DNA of 64,000 bases from Variovorax paradoxus EPS (GTDB taxonomy: Bacteria; Pseudomonadota; Gammaproteobacteria; Burkholderiales; Burkholderiaceae_C). The stretch covers positions 2,728,001 through 2,792,000 of the forward strand of contig NC_014931.1 in NCBI RefSeq assembly GCF_000184745.1, in the 5' to 3' direction. The notes beneath the pieces were generated by a model. It had not been told where the DNA came from. It made no database searches and was given only the letters and a program-made list of their open reading frames with translations. The position numbers and the translations under genes were made by a program. This document shows, in pieces, positions 39,574 through 47,919 of the stretch (its first letter is position 1; each line of letters starts with the position of its first letter).

Positions 39574-40398
39574 ATGCATGACGACACGCTCCCCGACGAT
39601 GTGCAGCCGCGCAAGCGTCGCAAGGGCATCTACATCCTGCCGAACCTGTTCACGCTGGCGGCGTTGTTCGGCGGCTTCTACTCGGTCGTGATGGCCATGA
39701 ACGCGCGCTTCGACCTCGCGGCACTCGGCGTGTTCGCCGCGATGATCCTCGACAGCCTGGACGGGCGCGTTGCGCGCATGACGAACACGCAAAGCGCGTT
39801 CGGCGAGCAGATGGATTCGTTGTCCGACATGGTGTCGTTCGGCGCAGCGCCGGCGCTTATCGCCTACGAATGGTCGCTCAAGGGTCTGGGGCGCTGGGGC
39901 TGGATCGCGGCGTTCGTGTACTGCGCCTGCGCGGCTCTGCGGCTCGCGCGCTTCAACGTGAACACCGGCGTGGTCGACAAGCGCTGGTTCCAGGGGCTGC
40001 CATCGCCCGCGGCGGCGGCGCTCGTGGCAGGCTTCATCTGGCTCGTGAACGAATGGGGCAAGCGCGGCGGCGAGGTGCTGTACCTCTCGTGGACGCAGAT
40101 CACCTGGGTCACCTTCGCGTTCACGCTCTATGCGGGCCTCTCGATGGTGACGAACGCGCCGTTCTACAGCTTCAAGGACGTGCAGATGAAGAAGAGCGTG
40201 CCCTTCGTCGTGATCGTGCTCATTGCGCTTGGCATCGCGGTCATCAACATTCATCCGCCGACGGTTCTGTTCGGCCTGTTCGTGGCCTACGGTTTGAGCG
40301 GCTATGTTGTCTATGCGTGGCGCAAGGCCAAGGGTCAGCCGGTCAGCGTGATCAGCACTTCGACCGAAGAACCCGACGAGCGGGGTTTGCATAACTGA
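39574..40398 (+). CDS. pssA: CDP-diacylglycerol-serine O-phosphatidyltransferase
   Basis: Makes phosphatidylserine from CDP-diacylglycerol and serine at the inner membrane, leading to phosphatidylethanolamine. The 274-residue protein has the CDP-alcohol phosphotransferase motif starting DSLDGRVARMTNTQS and ending MDSLSD, with all aspartates in place. About eight membrane segments follow. GGAGG precedes the ATG by 8 bases. Its location between the ilv and leu genes is a common betaproteobacterial arrangement. Its 3' end probably contains the promoter of the leucine attenuator. Confidence 0.93.
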   Translation: MHDDTLPDDVQPRKRRKGIYILPNLFTLAALFGGFYSVVMAMNARFDLAALGVFAAMILDSLDGRVARMTNTQSAFGEQMDSLSDMVSFGAAPALIAYEWSLKGLGRWGWIAAFVYCACAALRLARFNVNTGVVDKRWFQGLPSPAAAALVAGFIWLVNEWGKRGGEVLYLSWTQITWVTFAFTLYAGLSMVTNAPFYSFKDVQMKKSVPFVVIVLIALGIAVINIHPPTVLFGLFVAYGLSGYVVYAWRKAKGQPVSVISTSTEEPDERGLHN

Positions 40399-40417
40399 AG
40401 GTCGCTTGTGCTACATT
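40387..40417 (+). promoter_or_regulatory. Candidate promoter of the leuA leader
   Basis: TTGCAT at 40387-40392 and TACATT at 40412-40417 with a 19-base spacer, overlapping the end of pssA. Transcription would start only a few bases before the leader peptide ATG. The spacing is longer than ideal, so support is weak. Confidence 0.3.
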
Positions 40418-40427
40418 CGCAACCCTC

Positions 40428-40484
40428 ATGACCAAGATTTCGCTGCTGGCCCTACTAGCCCTCCCTCACGGGCGGAGACGGTAG
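40428..40484 (+). CDS. leuL: Leucine leader peptide of the leuA attenuator
   Basis: An 18-residue open frame, MTKISLLALLALPHGRRR, with five leucine codons among residues 6-12, including two rare CTA codons in tandem. It ends at TAG 21 bases before a strong terminator hairpin and 99 bases before leuA. Ribosome stalling at the leucine codons when charged tRNA-Leu is scarce would favour pairing of ACGGGC (40468-40473) with GCCCGT (40509-40514) and so break the terminator stem. No clear ribosome binding site precedes the ATG; near-leaderless translation is possible. Confidence 0.8.
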   Translation: MTKISLLALLALPHGRRR

Positions 40485-40505
40485 CGCACGCGCAAATCCC
40501 TCACC

Positions 40506-40543
40506 ACGGCCCGTTCGCACCAGCAACGGGCCGTTTGTTTTTG
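40506..40543 (+). terminator. Attenuator terminator upstream of leuA
   Basis: ACGGCCCGTT (40506-40515) and its exact reverse complement AACGGGCCGT (40525-40534) around a 9-base loop, followed by TTGTTTTTG. It lies between the leucine-rich leader peptide and the first 2-isopropylmalate synthase gene, the standard layout for transcription attenuation. Confidence 0.85.
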
Positions 40544-40583
40544 GGGTTGCTGGTTGATTACCAACCATCACAGAGAAATCGAC

Positions 40584-42287
40584 ATGCTCAAGCAACCTCA
40601 AGCCAAATACCGCGCATTCGCCCCGATCGGCCTCAAGGACCGCACCTGGCCCGATGCCGTGCTGACCAAGGCCCCGATCTGGCTGTCGACCGACCTGCGC
40701 GATGGCAACCAGGCCTTGGTCGAGCCCATGGACATCGCCCGCAAGATGCGCATGTTCGAGACCCTCGTGGCGATTGGCTTCAAGGAAATCGAAGTCGGCT
40801 TTCCTTCCGCGTCCCAAGTTGAATTCGACTTCGTGCGCAAGCTCATCGAGGAAGACCGTATCCCCGACGACGTGACGATCCAGGTGCTGACGCAAGCCCG
40901 CGACCACCTCATCGCCCGCACCTTCGAATCGCTGCAAGGCGCCCCGCGCGCCATCGTGCATCTCTACAACGCGGTGGCCCCGGTGATGCGCCGCGTGGTG
41001 CTCGGCATGGACGAAGACCAGATCGTCGAACTCGCCAGCAGCCACGCACGCATGTTCAACGACTTCGCCGCGAAGCAGCCGGCGACGAAGTGGACCTTCC
41101 AGTACTCGCCCGAAATGTTCTCTGGCACCGACGTCGTGTTTTCCAAGCGCGTAGTCGATGCGGTCACCGAAGTCTGGGCGCCGACGCCCGAACGCAAGTG
41201 CATCGTCAACCTGCCCACGACGGTCGAGCATTCGACGCCCAACATCTTCGCGGACATGATCGAGTGGATGCACCGCAACCTCGCACGCCGCGACTCGATC
41301 GTGCTGTGCGTGCACCCGCACAACGATCGCGGCACCGGCACCGCCGCCGGTGAGCTGGCCTTGATGGCGGGCGCCGAGCGCATCGAAGGCTGCCTCTTCG
41401 GCAACGGCGAGCGCACCGGCAATCTCGACCTGGTGAACGTTGCGCTCAACCTCTACACGCAGGGCGTCTCACCCGAACTGGACTTCTCGAACATCGACGA
41501 AATCCGCGCGACGGTCGAGCACTGCAACCAGATTCCGGTGCACCCGCGCCATCCTTATGTCGGCGATCTCGTCTATACCTCGTTCTCGGGCTCGCACCAG
41601 GACGCGATCAAGAAGGCCTTCGCCGCGCGCAAGGAAGGCGACATCTGGGACATGCCCTACCTCCCCATCGATCCGAAGGACGTGGGCCGCAGCTACGAGG
41701 CGGTGATCCGCGTGAACAGCCAGTCGGGCAAGGGCGGCATGGCCTACCTGCTCGAGAGCGAGTACGGCCTCGAGATGCCGCGCCGCCTGCAGATGGAATT
41801 CATGCAGAGCGTGCAGCGCGTGATGGACGTGGCCGGCAAGGAGCTCACTGCCGCCGACCTCTGGCAGCTCTTCGTGAGCGAGTACGGCATCGAGACCGCG
41901 CAATCGTTGCAGCACCGCGTGATCGAGGAAGAAGGCGAGGGCGCCAACGCCTCCGTCATCCTGCGCGGCGACCTGCCATGGGATGGTGAAACCCGCGCCA
42001 TCGAAGGCCGCGGCAACGGCCCGATCGACGCCTTCACGCAAGCGCTGAGCAAGGCCACCGGGCACACCGTGCGCGTGATGGACTACCACCAGCACGCGAT
42101 CGGAGCCGGCGCCGATGCGAAGTCGGTGGCGTACCTCGAACTGCGCGTGGACGAAAGCCAGACGCTGTTCGGCGTGGGCATCGACGCCAACGTGATCACG
42201 GCGTCGCTGAAGGCCATCGTCTCGGGCGTGCAACGTGCGCGGAGCCGGGGCGCGCACAGCGCACAATCGGAGGTTGAAGTCGCCTGA
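40584..42287 (+). CDS. leuA2: 2-Isopropylmalate synthase, long form (type 2)
   Basis: Condenses 2-oxoisovalerate and acetyl-CoA, the committed step of leucine synthesis. The 567-residue length and the motif [18 protein letters not shown] mark the long subfamily. The metal-binding [15 protein letters not shown] and [14 protein letters not shown] follow, and the C-terminal regulatory domain (about 430-567) binds leucine for feedback inhibition. The ATG at 40584 follows AGAGAAA. It is preceded by a leucine attenuator and followed by a second, different 2-isopropylmalate synthase. Confidence 0.93.
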   Translation: MLKQPQAKYRAFAPIGLKDRTWPDAVLTKAPIWLSTDLRDGNQALVEPMDIARKMRMFETLVAIGFKEIEVGFPSASQVEFDFVRKLIEEDRIPDDVTIQVLTQARDHLIARTFESLQGAPRAIVHLYNAVAPVMRRVVLGMDEDQIVELASSHARMFNDFAAKQPATKWTFQYSPEMFSGTDVVFSKRVVDAVTEVWAPTPERKCIVNLPTTVEHSTPNIFADMIEWMHRNLARRDSIVLCVHPHNDRGTGTAAGELALMAGAERIEGCLFGNGERTGNLDLVNVALNLYTQGVSPELDFSNIDEIRATVEHCNQIPVHPRHPYVGDLVYTSFSGSHQDAIKKAFAARKEGDIWDMPYLPIDPKDVGRSYEAVIRVNSQSGKGGMAYLLESEYGLEMPRRLQMEFMQSVQRVMDVAGKELTAADLWQLFVSEYGIETAQSLQHRVIEEEGEGANASVILRGDLPWDGETRAIEGRGNGPIDAFTQALSKATGHTVRVMDYHQHAIGAGADAKSVAYLELRVDESQTLFGVGIDANVITASLKAIVSGVQRARSRGAHSAQSEVEVA

Positions 42288-42294
42288 AGGCATG

Positions 42295-42376
42295 ACCCCC
42301 ACGCTCCCGCACTGCGTGTCGTCGCTGCCCCCCGAGGGGGCCGCAGGCCGCCTTGGGAGCGGCCCGGCGTCGGCCT
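42295..42376. repeat. Family-typical intergenic repeat between the two leuA genes
   Basis: GC-rich block beginning GACCCCCACGCTCCCGCACT, with an internal stem GCCCC/GGGGC (42327-42341) and a longer imperfect stem around GGCCGC and GCGGCC. I recall this sequence type as a dispersed intergenic element in Comamonadaceae. It carries no T-tract and may allow partial read-through. Confidence 0.55.
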
Positions 42377-42410
42377 GATCGGCGGCTGATAAAAACCAAG
42401 GAGATTCACG

Positions 42411-43949
42411 ATGGCCGACCAACTCATTATTTTCGACACCACCTTGCGCGACGGCGAGCAATCGCCCGGCGCCTCCATGACGCGCGACGAGAAGATGCGT
42501 ATCGCCAAGCAGCTCGAGCGGCTGAAGGTCGATGTCATCGAGGCCGGTTTCCCGGCCAGTTCGAACGGCGACTTCGAAGCGGTCAAGGCGATTGCCAATG
42601 CGATCAAGGATTCGACGGTGTGTGGGTTGTCCCGCGCCAACGACCGCGACATCTCGCGTGCGGCAGAAGCCCTCAAGGGCGCAGCGCGCGGGCGCATCCA
42701 CACCTTTATCGCAACTTCGCCGCTGCACATGGAAAAGAAGCTGCGCATGTCGCCCGACGAGGTGCACGAGCAGGCGAAGCTCGCCGTACGTTTTGCGCGC
42801 AACCTCGTGAGCGACGTGGAGTTCAGCCCCGAAGACGGCTACCGCAGCGACCCGGACTTCCTGTGCCGCGTCCTCGAAACCGTGATCAACGAAGGCGCCA
42901 CCACCATCAACGTGCCCGACACCGTCGGCTACGCCATTCCTGAGCTCTATGGCAACTTCATCAAGATGCTGCGCGAGCGCGTTCCCAACAGCGACAAGGC
43001 GATCTGGTCGGTGCATTGCCATAACGACCTGGGCATGGCGGTGGCGAATTCGCTGGCCGGCGTGAAGATCGGCGGCGCGCGCCAGGTGGAGTGCACCATC
43101 AACGGCCTGGGCGAGCGTGCGGGCAACTGCTCGCTCGAAGAAGTCGTGATGGCGGTGAAGACGCGCCGCGACTACTTCGGGCTCGACCTCAACATCGACA
43201 CCCAGCACATCGTGGCCGCGAGCCGCATGGTGAGCCAGACGACTGGCTTCGTTGTGCAGCCCAACAAGGCTGTCGTGGGCGCCAACGCCTTCGCGCACGC
43301 CTCGGGCATTCACCAGGACGGCGTGCTCAAGGCGCGCGACACCTACGAGATCATGCGTGCCGAAGACGTGGGCTGGGCCGCCAACAAGATCGTGCTGGGC
43401 AAGCTCAGCGGCCGCAACGCGTTCAAGCAGCGCCTGCAGGAACTGGGCGTGACGATGGCCGGCGAGGCTGACATCAACGCCGCCTTCCTCCGGTTCAAGG
43501 AGCTGGCCGATCGCAAGTCCGAAATTTTTGACGAAGACATCCTTGCACTCGTCAGCGCGGAAGAGTTGTCGAACGTTGACGAACAGTTTGCTTTTGTCTC
43601 TCTCGCCCAGCACAGCGAAACCGGCGAGCGCCCCCAGGCGAAAGTCGTCTTTACCGTCCAGGGCAAGGAAGTGACCGGAGAATCCGACGGCAATGGCCCG
43701 GTTGATGCTTCCCTGAAGGCCATCGAGTCCCACGTGAAGAGCGGCGCCGAGATGGTTCTTTACTCAGTGAATGCGATCAGTGGCTCGACAGAGAGTCAAG
43801 GTGAAGTTACAGTTCGGTTACAAAACGCAGGGCGGGTGGTCAACGGTGTGGGTGCAGACCCAGACATCGTGGTTGCTTCGGCAAAGGCTTATTTGAGTGC
43901 GCTCAATAAGTTACAGAGTCAAGCTGAGAGAGTTGCAGCGCAAGGTTAG
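42411..43949 (+). CDS. leuA: 2-Isopropylmalate synthase, standard form (type 1)
   Basis: Same reaction as the upstream gene but from the other subfamily. The 512-residue protein has [15 protein letters not shown] with the catalytic Arg/Asp. The metal ligands are in [18 protein letters not shown], followed by [17 protein letters not shown] and [11 protein letters not shown]. The C-terminal LeuA allosteric dimer domain (about 390-512) is present. AAGGAG precedes the ATG by 9 bases. With the upstream long form, the cell has two leucine-committing enzymes that may differ in leucine sensitivity. Confidence 0.93.
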   Translation: MADQLIIFDTTLRDGEQSPGASMTRDEKMRIAKQLERLKVDVIEAGFPASSNGDFEAVKAIANAIKDSTVCGLSRANDRDISRAAEALKGAARGRIHTFIATSPLHMEKKLRMSPDEVHEQAKLAVRFARNLVSDVEFSPEDGYRSDPDFLCRVLETVINEGATTINVPDTVGYAIPELYGNFIKMLRERVPNSDKAIWSVHCHNDLGMAVANSLAGVKIGGARQVECTINGLGERAGNCSLEEVVMAVKTRRDYFGLDLNIDTQHIVAASRMVSQTTGFVVQPNKAVVGANAFAHASGIHQDGVLKARDTYEIMRAEDVGWAANKIVLGKLSGRNAFKQRLQELGVTMAGEADINAAFLRFKELADRKSEIFDEDILALVSAEELSNVDEQFAFVSLAQHSETGERPQAKVVFTVQGKEVTGESDGNGPVDASLKAIESHVKSGAEMVLYSVNAISGSTESQGEVTVRLQNAGRVVNGVGADPDIVVASAKAYLSALNKLQSQAERVAAQG

Positions 43950-44066
43950 GTTTTCAGGCGTTCCTTGGTATTCGAATGAAGAAGAGGATGCAAGTAACTG
44001 ATATTGCGTGTCTTTTTTGAATTCGATACACTGCGGTCCTCGTTTGTCGCCGCTGGAGATTTATTA

Positions 44067-45251
44067 ATGCCTGAAGCCCGTCTCCGCCGAGTTTCCAGCC
44101 AGCGGTTCTTGCCCGCATTCAAATTCATCGCCGTCGCGCTCTGCGCCACGGCGTTTTTGCTGCCTGGCGCCCAAGCCGCGAAGAAAGAAAAGGCCACAGC
44201 CGCCAAGACCTCCGTCGCCAAGAAGGCGAAGGGGCCGGTGCCGGTCGAAGTCAAGCGCAATGCGTCTTCCGGCAAGAAGGTCGCCAAGCGAAGCGAAAAG
44301 GCTGAAAAGGTCGTTCGCGGTGGCCGCAATGTGGTGGCCACCATTCGCAAGAAGAATGGCAAGACCGTGGTGGCCGTCCAGCGCCGCTCCGTGGTGCGCG
44401 TCGAAACGCCGGCGCGTCAGTCCTTCGGCCAGATGGCCGGCCTGCACGGCACAGACGACGCACTCGACCTGAAGTCGAGCGTTGCCCTTGTGATCGACCA
44501 GGACACGCACGAAGTGCTGTTCAGCAAGAACGACCATGCCGTGCTGCCGATTGCCTCGCTGACCAAGCTGATGACCGGCTTGCTCATCAGCGAAGCCCGT
44601 CTGCCGAATGACGAGCTGATCACGATCACCCAGGACGACGTCGATACCGAAAAGGGCAGCCGTTCGCGCCTGACCGTCGGCACGATGTTGTCGCGCGGCG
44701 AGCTGCTGCACCTGGCCCTAATGTCGAGTGAAAACCGTGCGGCGCACGCGCTGGGCCGCACCTACCCGGGCGGCCTCTCCACGTTCGTGAGCATCATGAA
44801 TGCCAAGGCCAAGATGCTCGGCATGAAGGACACGCGCTACGTGGAGCCCACGGGCCTGTCGAGCCGCAACCAGTCGAGCGCGCAAGATCTGGCGCTGCTG
44901 GTCAACGCCGCTTACGCGGATGCCACGGTGCGCTCGCTTTCCACGTCGCCTGAATACCAGGTCGAGGTCGGCAACCGCGTGCTGCAGTTCAACACTACCA
45001 ATCGCCTCGTGAAGAGTCCCGATTGGGAAATCGGCGTGCAGAAGACCGGCTTCATCAACGAAGCTGGTCAGTGCCTCGTGATGCAGGCCAAGGTGGCCGG
45101 CCGCAAGCTGATCATGGTGTTCCTGGATTCGGCTGGCAAGTTCAGCCGTATCGCCGATGCCGAGCGCGTTCGCCGTTGGGTCGAGGCGACGCATGCGGTG
45201 CCGGGTTCGCCCGCCGCTTCGCGCAGCGTGAGCTACCAAGTCGCAGGCTGA
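44067..45251 (+). CDS. pbpG: D-alanyl-D-alanine endopeptidase (penicillin-binding protein 7 type)
   Basis: Cleaves peptide cross-links of peptidoglycan in the periplasm. The 394-residue product has a signal peptide ending GAQAAKK. A Lys-rich linker of about 100 residues (KKEKATAAKTSVAKKAKG) may bind the anionic wall. The serine peptidase S11 domain carries SLTK (SxxK), SEN in MSSENRAAHALGR, and KTG in GVQKTGFINEAG. The ATG at 44067 was chosen because GGAGA lies 7 bases upstream and the signal peptide starts there. A terminator follows. Confidence 0.92.
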   Translation: MPEARLRRVSSQRFLPAFKFIAVALCATAFLLPGAQAAKKEKATAAKTSVAKKAKGPVPVEVKRNASSGKKVAKRSEKAEKVVRGGRNVVATIRKKNGKTVVAVQRRSVVRVETPARQSFGQMAGLHGTDDALDLKSSVALVIDQDTHEVLFSKNDHAVLPIASLTKLMTGLLISEARLPNDELITITQDDVDTEKGSRSRLTVGTMLSRGELLHLALMSSENRAAHALGRTYPGGLSTFVSIMNAKAKMLGMKDTRYVEPTGLSSRNQSSAQDLALLVNAAYADATVRSLSTSPEYQVEVGNRVLQFNTTNRLVKSPDWEIGVQKTGFINEAGQCLVMQAKVAGRKLIMVFLDSAGKFSRIADAERVRRWVEATHAVPGSPAASRSVSYQVAG

Positions 45252-45286
45252 ATCGCAGCAGGGCCGCAATAGCGGTCGCAAAAAAG

Positions 45287-45316
45287 AAAGCGGGCCAAGG
45301 CCCGCTTTGTCTTTTG
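45287..45316 (+). terminator. Bidirectional terminator between pbpG and the IclR gene
   Basis: AAAGCGGGCC (45287-45296) and GGCCCGCTTT (45299-45308) form a perfect stem, with A-rich sequence before and TGTCTTTT after. It lies between convergent genes and can serve both. Confidence 0.88.
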
Positions 45317-45333
45317 GAGCTCCACTAAGGGGC

Positions 45334-46164
45334 TCAGGCGCTCGCTGAAGGCGTGCTGGTTGTCGGGGCAGGCGTTGCCGCAGCCACGCCATCCTTGAAT
45401 CCCAGCGCGCCCGAGATTTCATTGGCCGTTGCCTGCAGCTTGGGCAGCCAGCCTTCGTCCAGCCGGTCGGCAGGCGCGGAGATCGAGAGGCCCGCCACCA
45501 GCTTGCCCTGGTCGTCGTAGATGCCGGCGGCCATGCAGCGCACGCCGAGCTCCAATTCTTCGTTGTCGCGGGCAATGCCGTATTGGCGCGCCTTCGACAG
45601 CTCACGCTCCAGCGCAGGCAATTGCGTGATGCTGTTGCGGGTGTGGCCGGCCAGTCCGGTGCGGGTGGCGTAGCTGCGCACCCGTGCCGGATCGTCGGCC
45701 GCCAGGAAGAGCTTGCCTGTCGAGGTGAGGTGCAACGCCGCGCGCCCACCGATCGCCCGCACCACCTGCATGCCCGAGCGTTCGCTGTAGGAGCGCTCGA
45801 TGTAGACGATCTCGTCGCCCTGGCGCATGCTGAGGTTCACCGGCTGCTGCGTGAGCTTGTGCAGTTCGCGCATCGGGCCCAGTGCGGCATCGCGCACATT
45901 GAGCCGGCCTTTCACCAGATTGCCCAGTTCCAGCAGGCGCATGCCCAACCGGTAGCTGCCCGCCTCGGGCCGATCGACGAAGCGGCCGACGGCCAGATCG
46001 TTCAGGATGCGGTGCGTGGTCGAAGGGTGGAGCCCGGTCTTCTCGCTGATTTCCTTCAGGGAGATGGCCTCCTCGCGGGATGCCAGGACGTCGATGAGCG
46101 AAAACATGCGCTCGATCACCTGGATCACGGGAACTGCAGGAACGTCGGATTGGTTTTTTCTCAT
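45334..46164 (-). CDS. IclR-family transcriptional regulator
   Basis: A 276-residue regulator with an N-terminal winged helix-turn-helix (FSLIDVLASREEAISLKEISEKTGLHPSTTHRILNDLAVGRFVDR). The IclR effector domain follows (VNLSMRQGDEIVYIERSYSERSGMQVV, LHLTSTGKLFLA, GIYDDQGKLVAGLSISAP). A Thr/Ala/Pro tail ends the protein. Target is not evident; no catabolic operon is adjacent. It lies 30 bases after bpt on the same strand and may be part of that transcript or independent. Confidence 0.92.
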   Translation of the reverse strand: MRKNQSDVPAVPVIQVIERMFSLIDVLASREEAISLKEISEKTGLHPSTTHRILNDLAVGRFVDRPEAGSYRLGMRLLELGNLVKGRLNVRDAALGPMRELHKLTQQPVNLSMRQGDEIVYIERSYSERSGMQVVRAIGGRAALHLTSTGKLFLAADDPARVRSYATRTGLAGHTRNSITQLPALERELSKARQYGIARDNEELELGVRCMAAGIYDDQGKLVAGLSISAPADRLDEGWLPKLQATANEISGALGFKDGVAAATPAPTTSTPSASA

Positions 46165-46194
46165 GGCGCTGTGCGGTGATGACCGAGCGCCATT

Positions 46195-46944
46195 TTATCT
46201 TGTGAAATCGCCGGATGGCTGCCAGTGTCCATCCACCAACACTTCGTGCGGGGAAAAACGCGCCTTGTAGTGCATCTTGGGGCTGCGTTCGATCCAGTAG
46301 CCGAGGTAGACGTGCGGCAGGCCCAGCTTGCGCGCCTGCTCGATCTGCCACAGCACGCTGTAGGTCCCATAACCAGCACTCGTATCCGGCTCATAGAACG
46401 TATAGACCGCCGAGATCCCGTCGTTCAGCACATCGAGGATCGACACCATCTTGAGCGCGCCCGCGCTGCCGTCGGGCAGCGACTCGCGAAACTCGACCAG
46501 CCGCGAATTGACCCGGCTCTGCAGCAGAAACTGGGTGTACTGGTCGATGCTGTCGTGGTCCATGCCGCCGCCCGCGTGACGGCCGTTCTGGTAGCGCAGG
46601 TAGAGCTGGTAGTGCTCGGGCACGAAGCACAGCTTGAGCACGCGGGCCTGCAGGTCCGAATGCTGCTTGGCGGCGCGGCGCTGGCTGCGCGTCGGCCTGA
46701 AGCTGTTGGCCAGCACGCGCAGCGGAATGCAGGCGCGGCAGCCATCGCAGTAGGGCCGATAGGTGAACATGCCGCTGCGCCGGAACCCGCTGAGCACGAG
46801 GTCGGAATAAGCGTCGTTGTGGATCAGGTGGCTGGGCGTGGCCACCTGCGAGCGGGCCTGCCGGTCCGGCAGATAGCTGCAGGGATAGGGCGCCGTCGCG
46901 TAGAACTGCAGCGTGTGAAGCGGGAGATCCTTGAGGTGCGTCAC
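46195..46944 (-). CDS. bpt: Aspartate/glutamate leucyltransferase (Bpt, Ate1-like)
   Basis: Adds leucine from Leu-tRNA to proteins with N-terminal Asp or Glu, marking them for ClpS/ClpAP degradation. The 249-residue protein has the Ate N-terminal region with [12 protein letters not shown] and the cysteine cluster [13 protein letters not shown]. The C-terminal acetyltransferase-like domain has [25 protein letters not shown] and CxxK-type [12 protein letters not shown]. The start is GTG at 46944, whose overlap with the aat stop (GTGA) supports this choice over the much longer open frame. Confidence 0.92.
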   Translation of the reverse strand: MTHLKDLPLHTLQFYATAPYPCSYLPDRQARSQVATPSHLIHNDAYSDLVLSGFRRSGMFTYRPYCDGCRACIPLRVLANSFRPTRSQRRAAKQHSDLQARVLKLCFVPEHYQLYLRYQNGRHAGGGMDHDSIDQYTQFLLQSRVNSRLVEFRESLPDGSAGALKMVSILDVLNDGISAVYTFYEPDTSAGYGTYSVLWQIEQARKLGLPHVYLGYWIERSPKMHYKARFSPHEVLVDGHWQPSGDFTR

Positions 46945-47696
46945 GTCGGTGAAAGAGGTCGCGCGGAAAGGAGTTCGGCCCAGTATACGGGCTCGAATTG
47001 CCACCGTGGCCCCTCCTGTTCCCGGGCCTTGGCCACGTGGGCGACGAAGCGATGGCGCGGCATCTCGCGGGCGCCCAGGCTTGCGAGGTGGGCGGTGTTC
47101 TGCTGGCAGTCGATCATCTGAACGCCGGCAGGCCGGCACAGGCTCACCAGCGCGGCCAGCGCGATCTTCGAGGCGTCCGGCCGGCGGGTGAACATCGACT
47201 CGCCGAACACCGCGCGGCCGAGCGCCACGCAGTAGAGGCCGCCCGCGAGCTCGCCGTCGATCCAGGTTTCGACGCTGTGCGCATGGCCGGCCGCGTGCAA
47301 TTGCGTATAGGCCTCCACCATGTCCGGCACGATCCACGTTCCCGACTGGCCGACGCGCGGCGAGAGCGAACAGGCCTTGATGACCGCCGCGAAATCGTGG
47401 TCGATGCGCACCTCGCAGCCGGGCGTTTCCGCGAATCGGAGCAGGGTCTTGCGAAGCGACCGGTGCAGTTTGAAATCGGCCACCTGCAGCACCATGCGCG
47501 GGTCGGGGCTCCACCACAGGATCGGCTGGTCGTCGCTGAACCAGGGGAAGACGCAATGGCTGTAGGCCTGCACGAGCGTATCGACATCGAGTGCGCCGCC
47601 CGCCGCCAGAAGGCCCGGAACAGGGTCGGCCACCCCCCATGCCGATGCCGGGTCGGGCAGGGTGTCACCGGGTTCGAGCCAGGGCAGTTGTCGCAT
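46941..47696 (-). CDS. aat: Leucyl/phenylalanyl-tRNA-protein transferase
   Basis: Adds Leu or Phe to proteins with N-terminal Lys, Arg or Met, feeding the same N-end-rule pathway as Bpt. The 251-residue protein has the family motifs [26 protein letters not shown]-like [23 protein letters not shown], the [17 protein letters not shown] stretch and [16 protein letters not shown]. The ATG at 47696 aligns with the usual N-terminus ([16 protein letters not shown]). Coupled to bpt by a 4-base overlap. The 223 bases upstream, to 47919, show no other gene. Confidence 0.94.
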   Translation of the reverse strand: MRQLPWLEPGDTLPDPASAWGVADPVPGLLAAGGALDVDTLVQAYSHCVFPWFSDDQPILWWSPDPRMVLQVADFKLHRSLRKTLLRFAETPGCEVRIDHDFAAVIKACSLSPRVGQSGTWIVPDMVEAYTQLHAAGHAHSVETWIDGELAGGLYCVALGRAVFGESMFTRRPDASKIALAALVSLCRPAGVQMIDCQQNTAHLASLGAREMPRHRFVAHVAKAREQEGPRWQFEPVYWAELLSARPLSPT

Positions 47697-47919
47697 GGCC
47701 GTAGGTATACACGGCTTCGCCGGCATCCCCTGTGGGATGAGGGAAAATGGCGCCCCGGCTGCCGGGTGTCGCAAACGATTGCGGTCCGCGCGCCACAGGC
47801 ATGCCGTCGCAGCGGACAAGAACCCCCGAAGCCCATATAGTGCTGCTTCCCATTTGCCCCCAAAAAGCGGATCCAGCGGGCCAGCGTTGCCCACCGGGAA
47901 TCAGCACAAGAGGACCACG

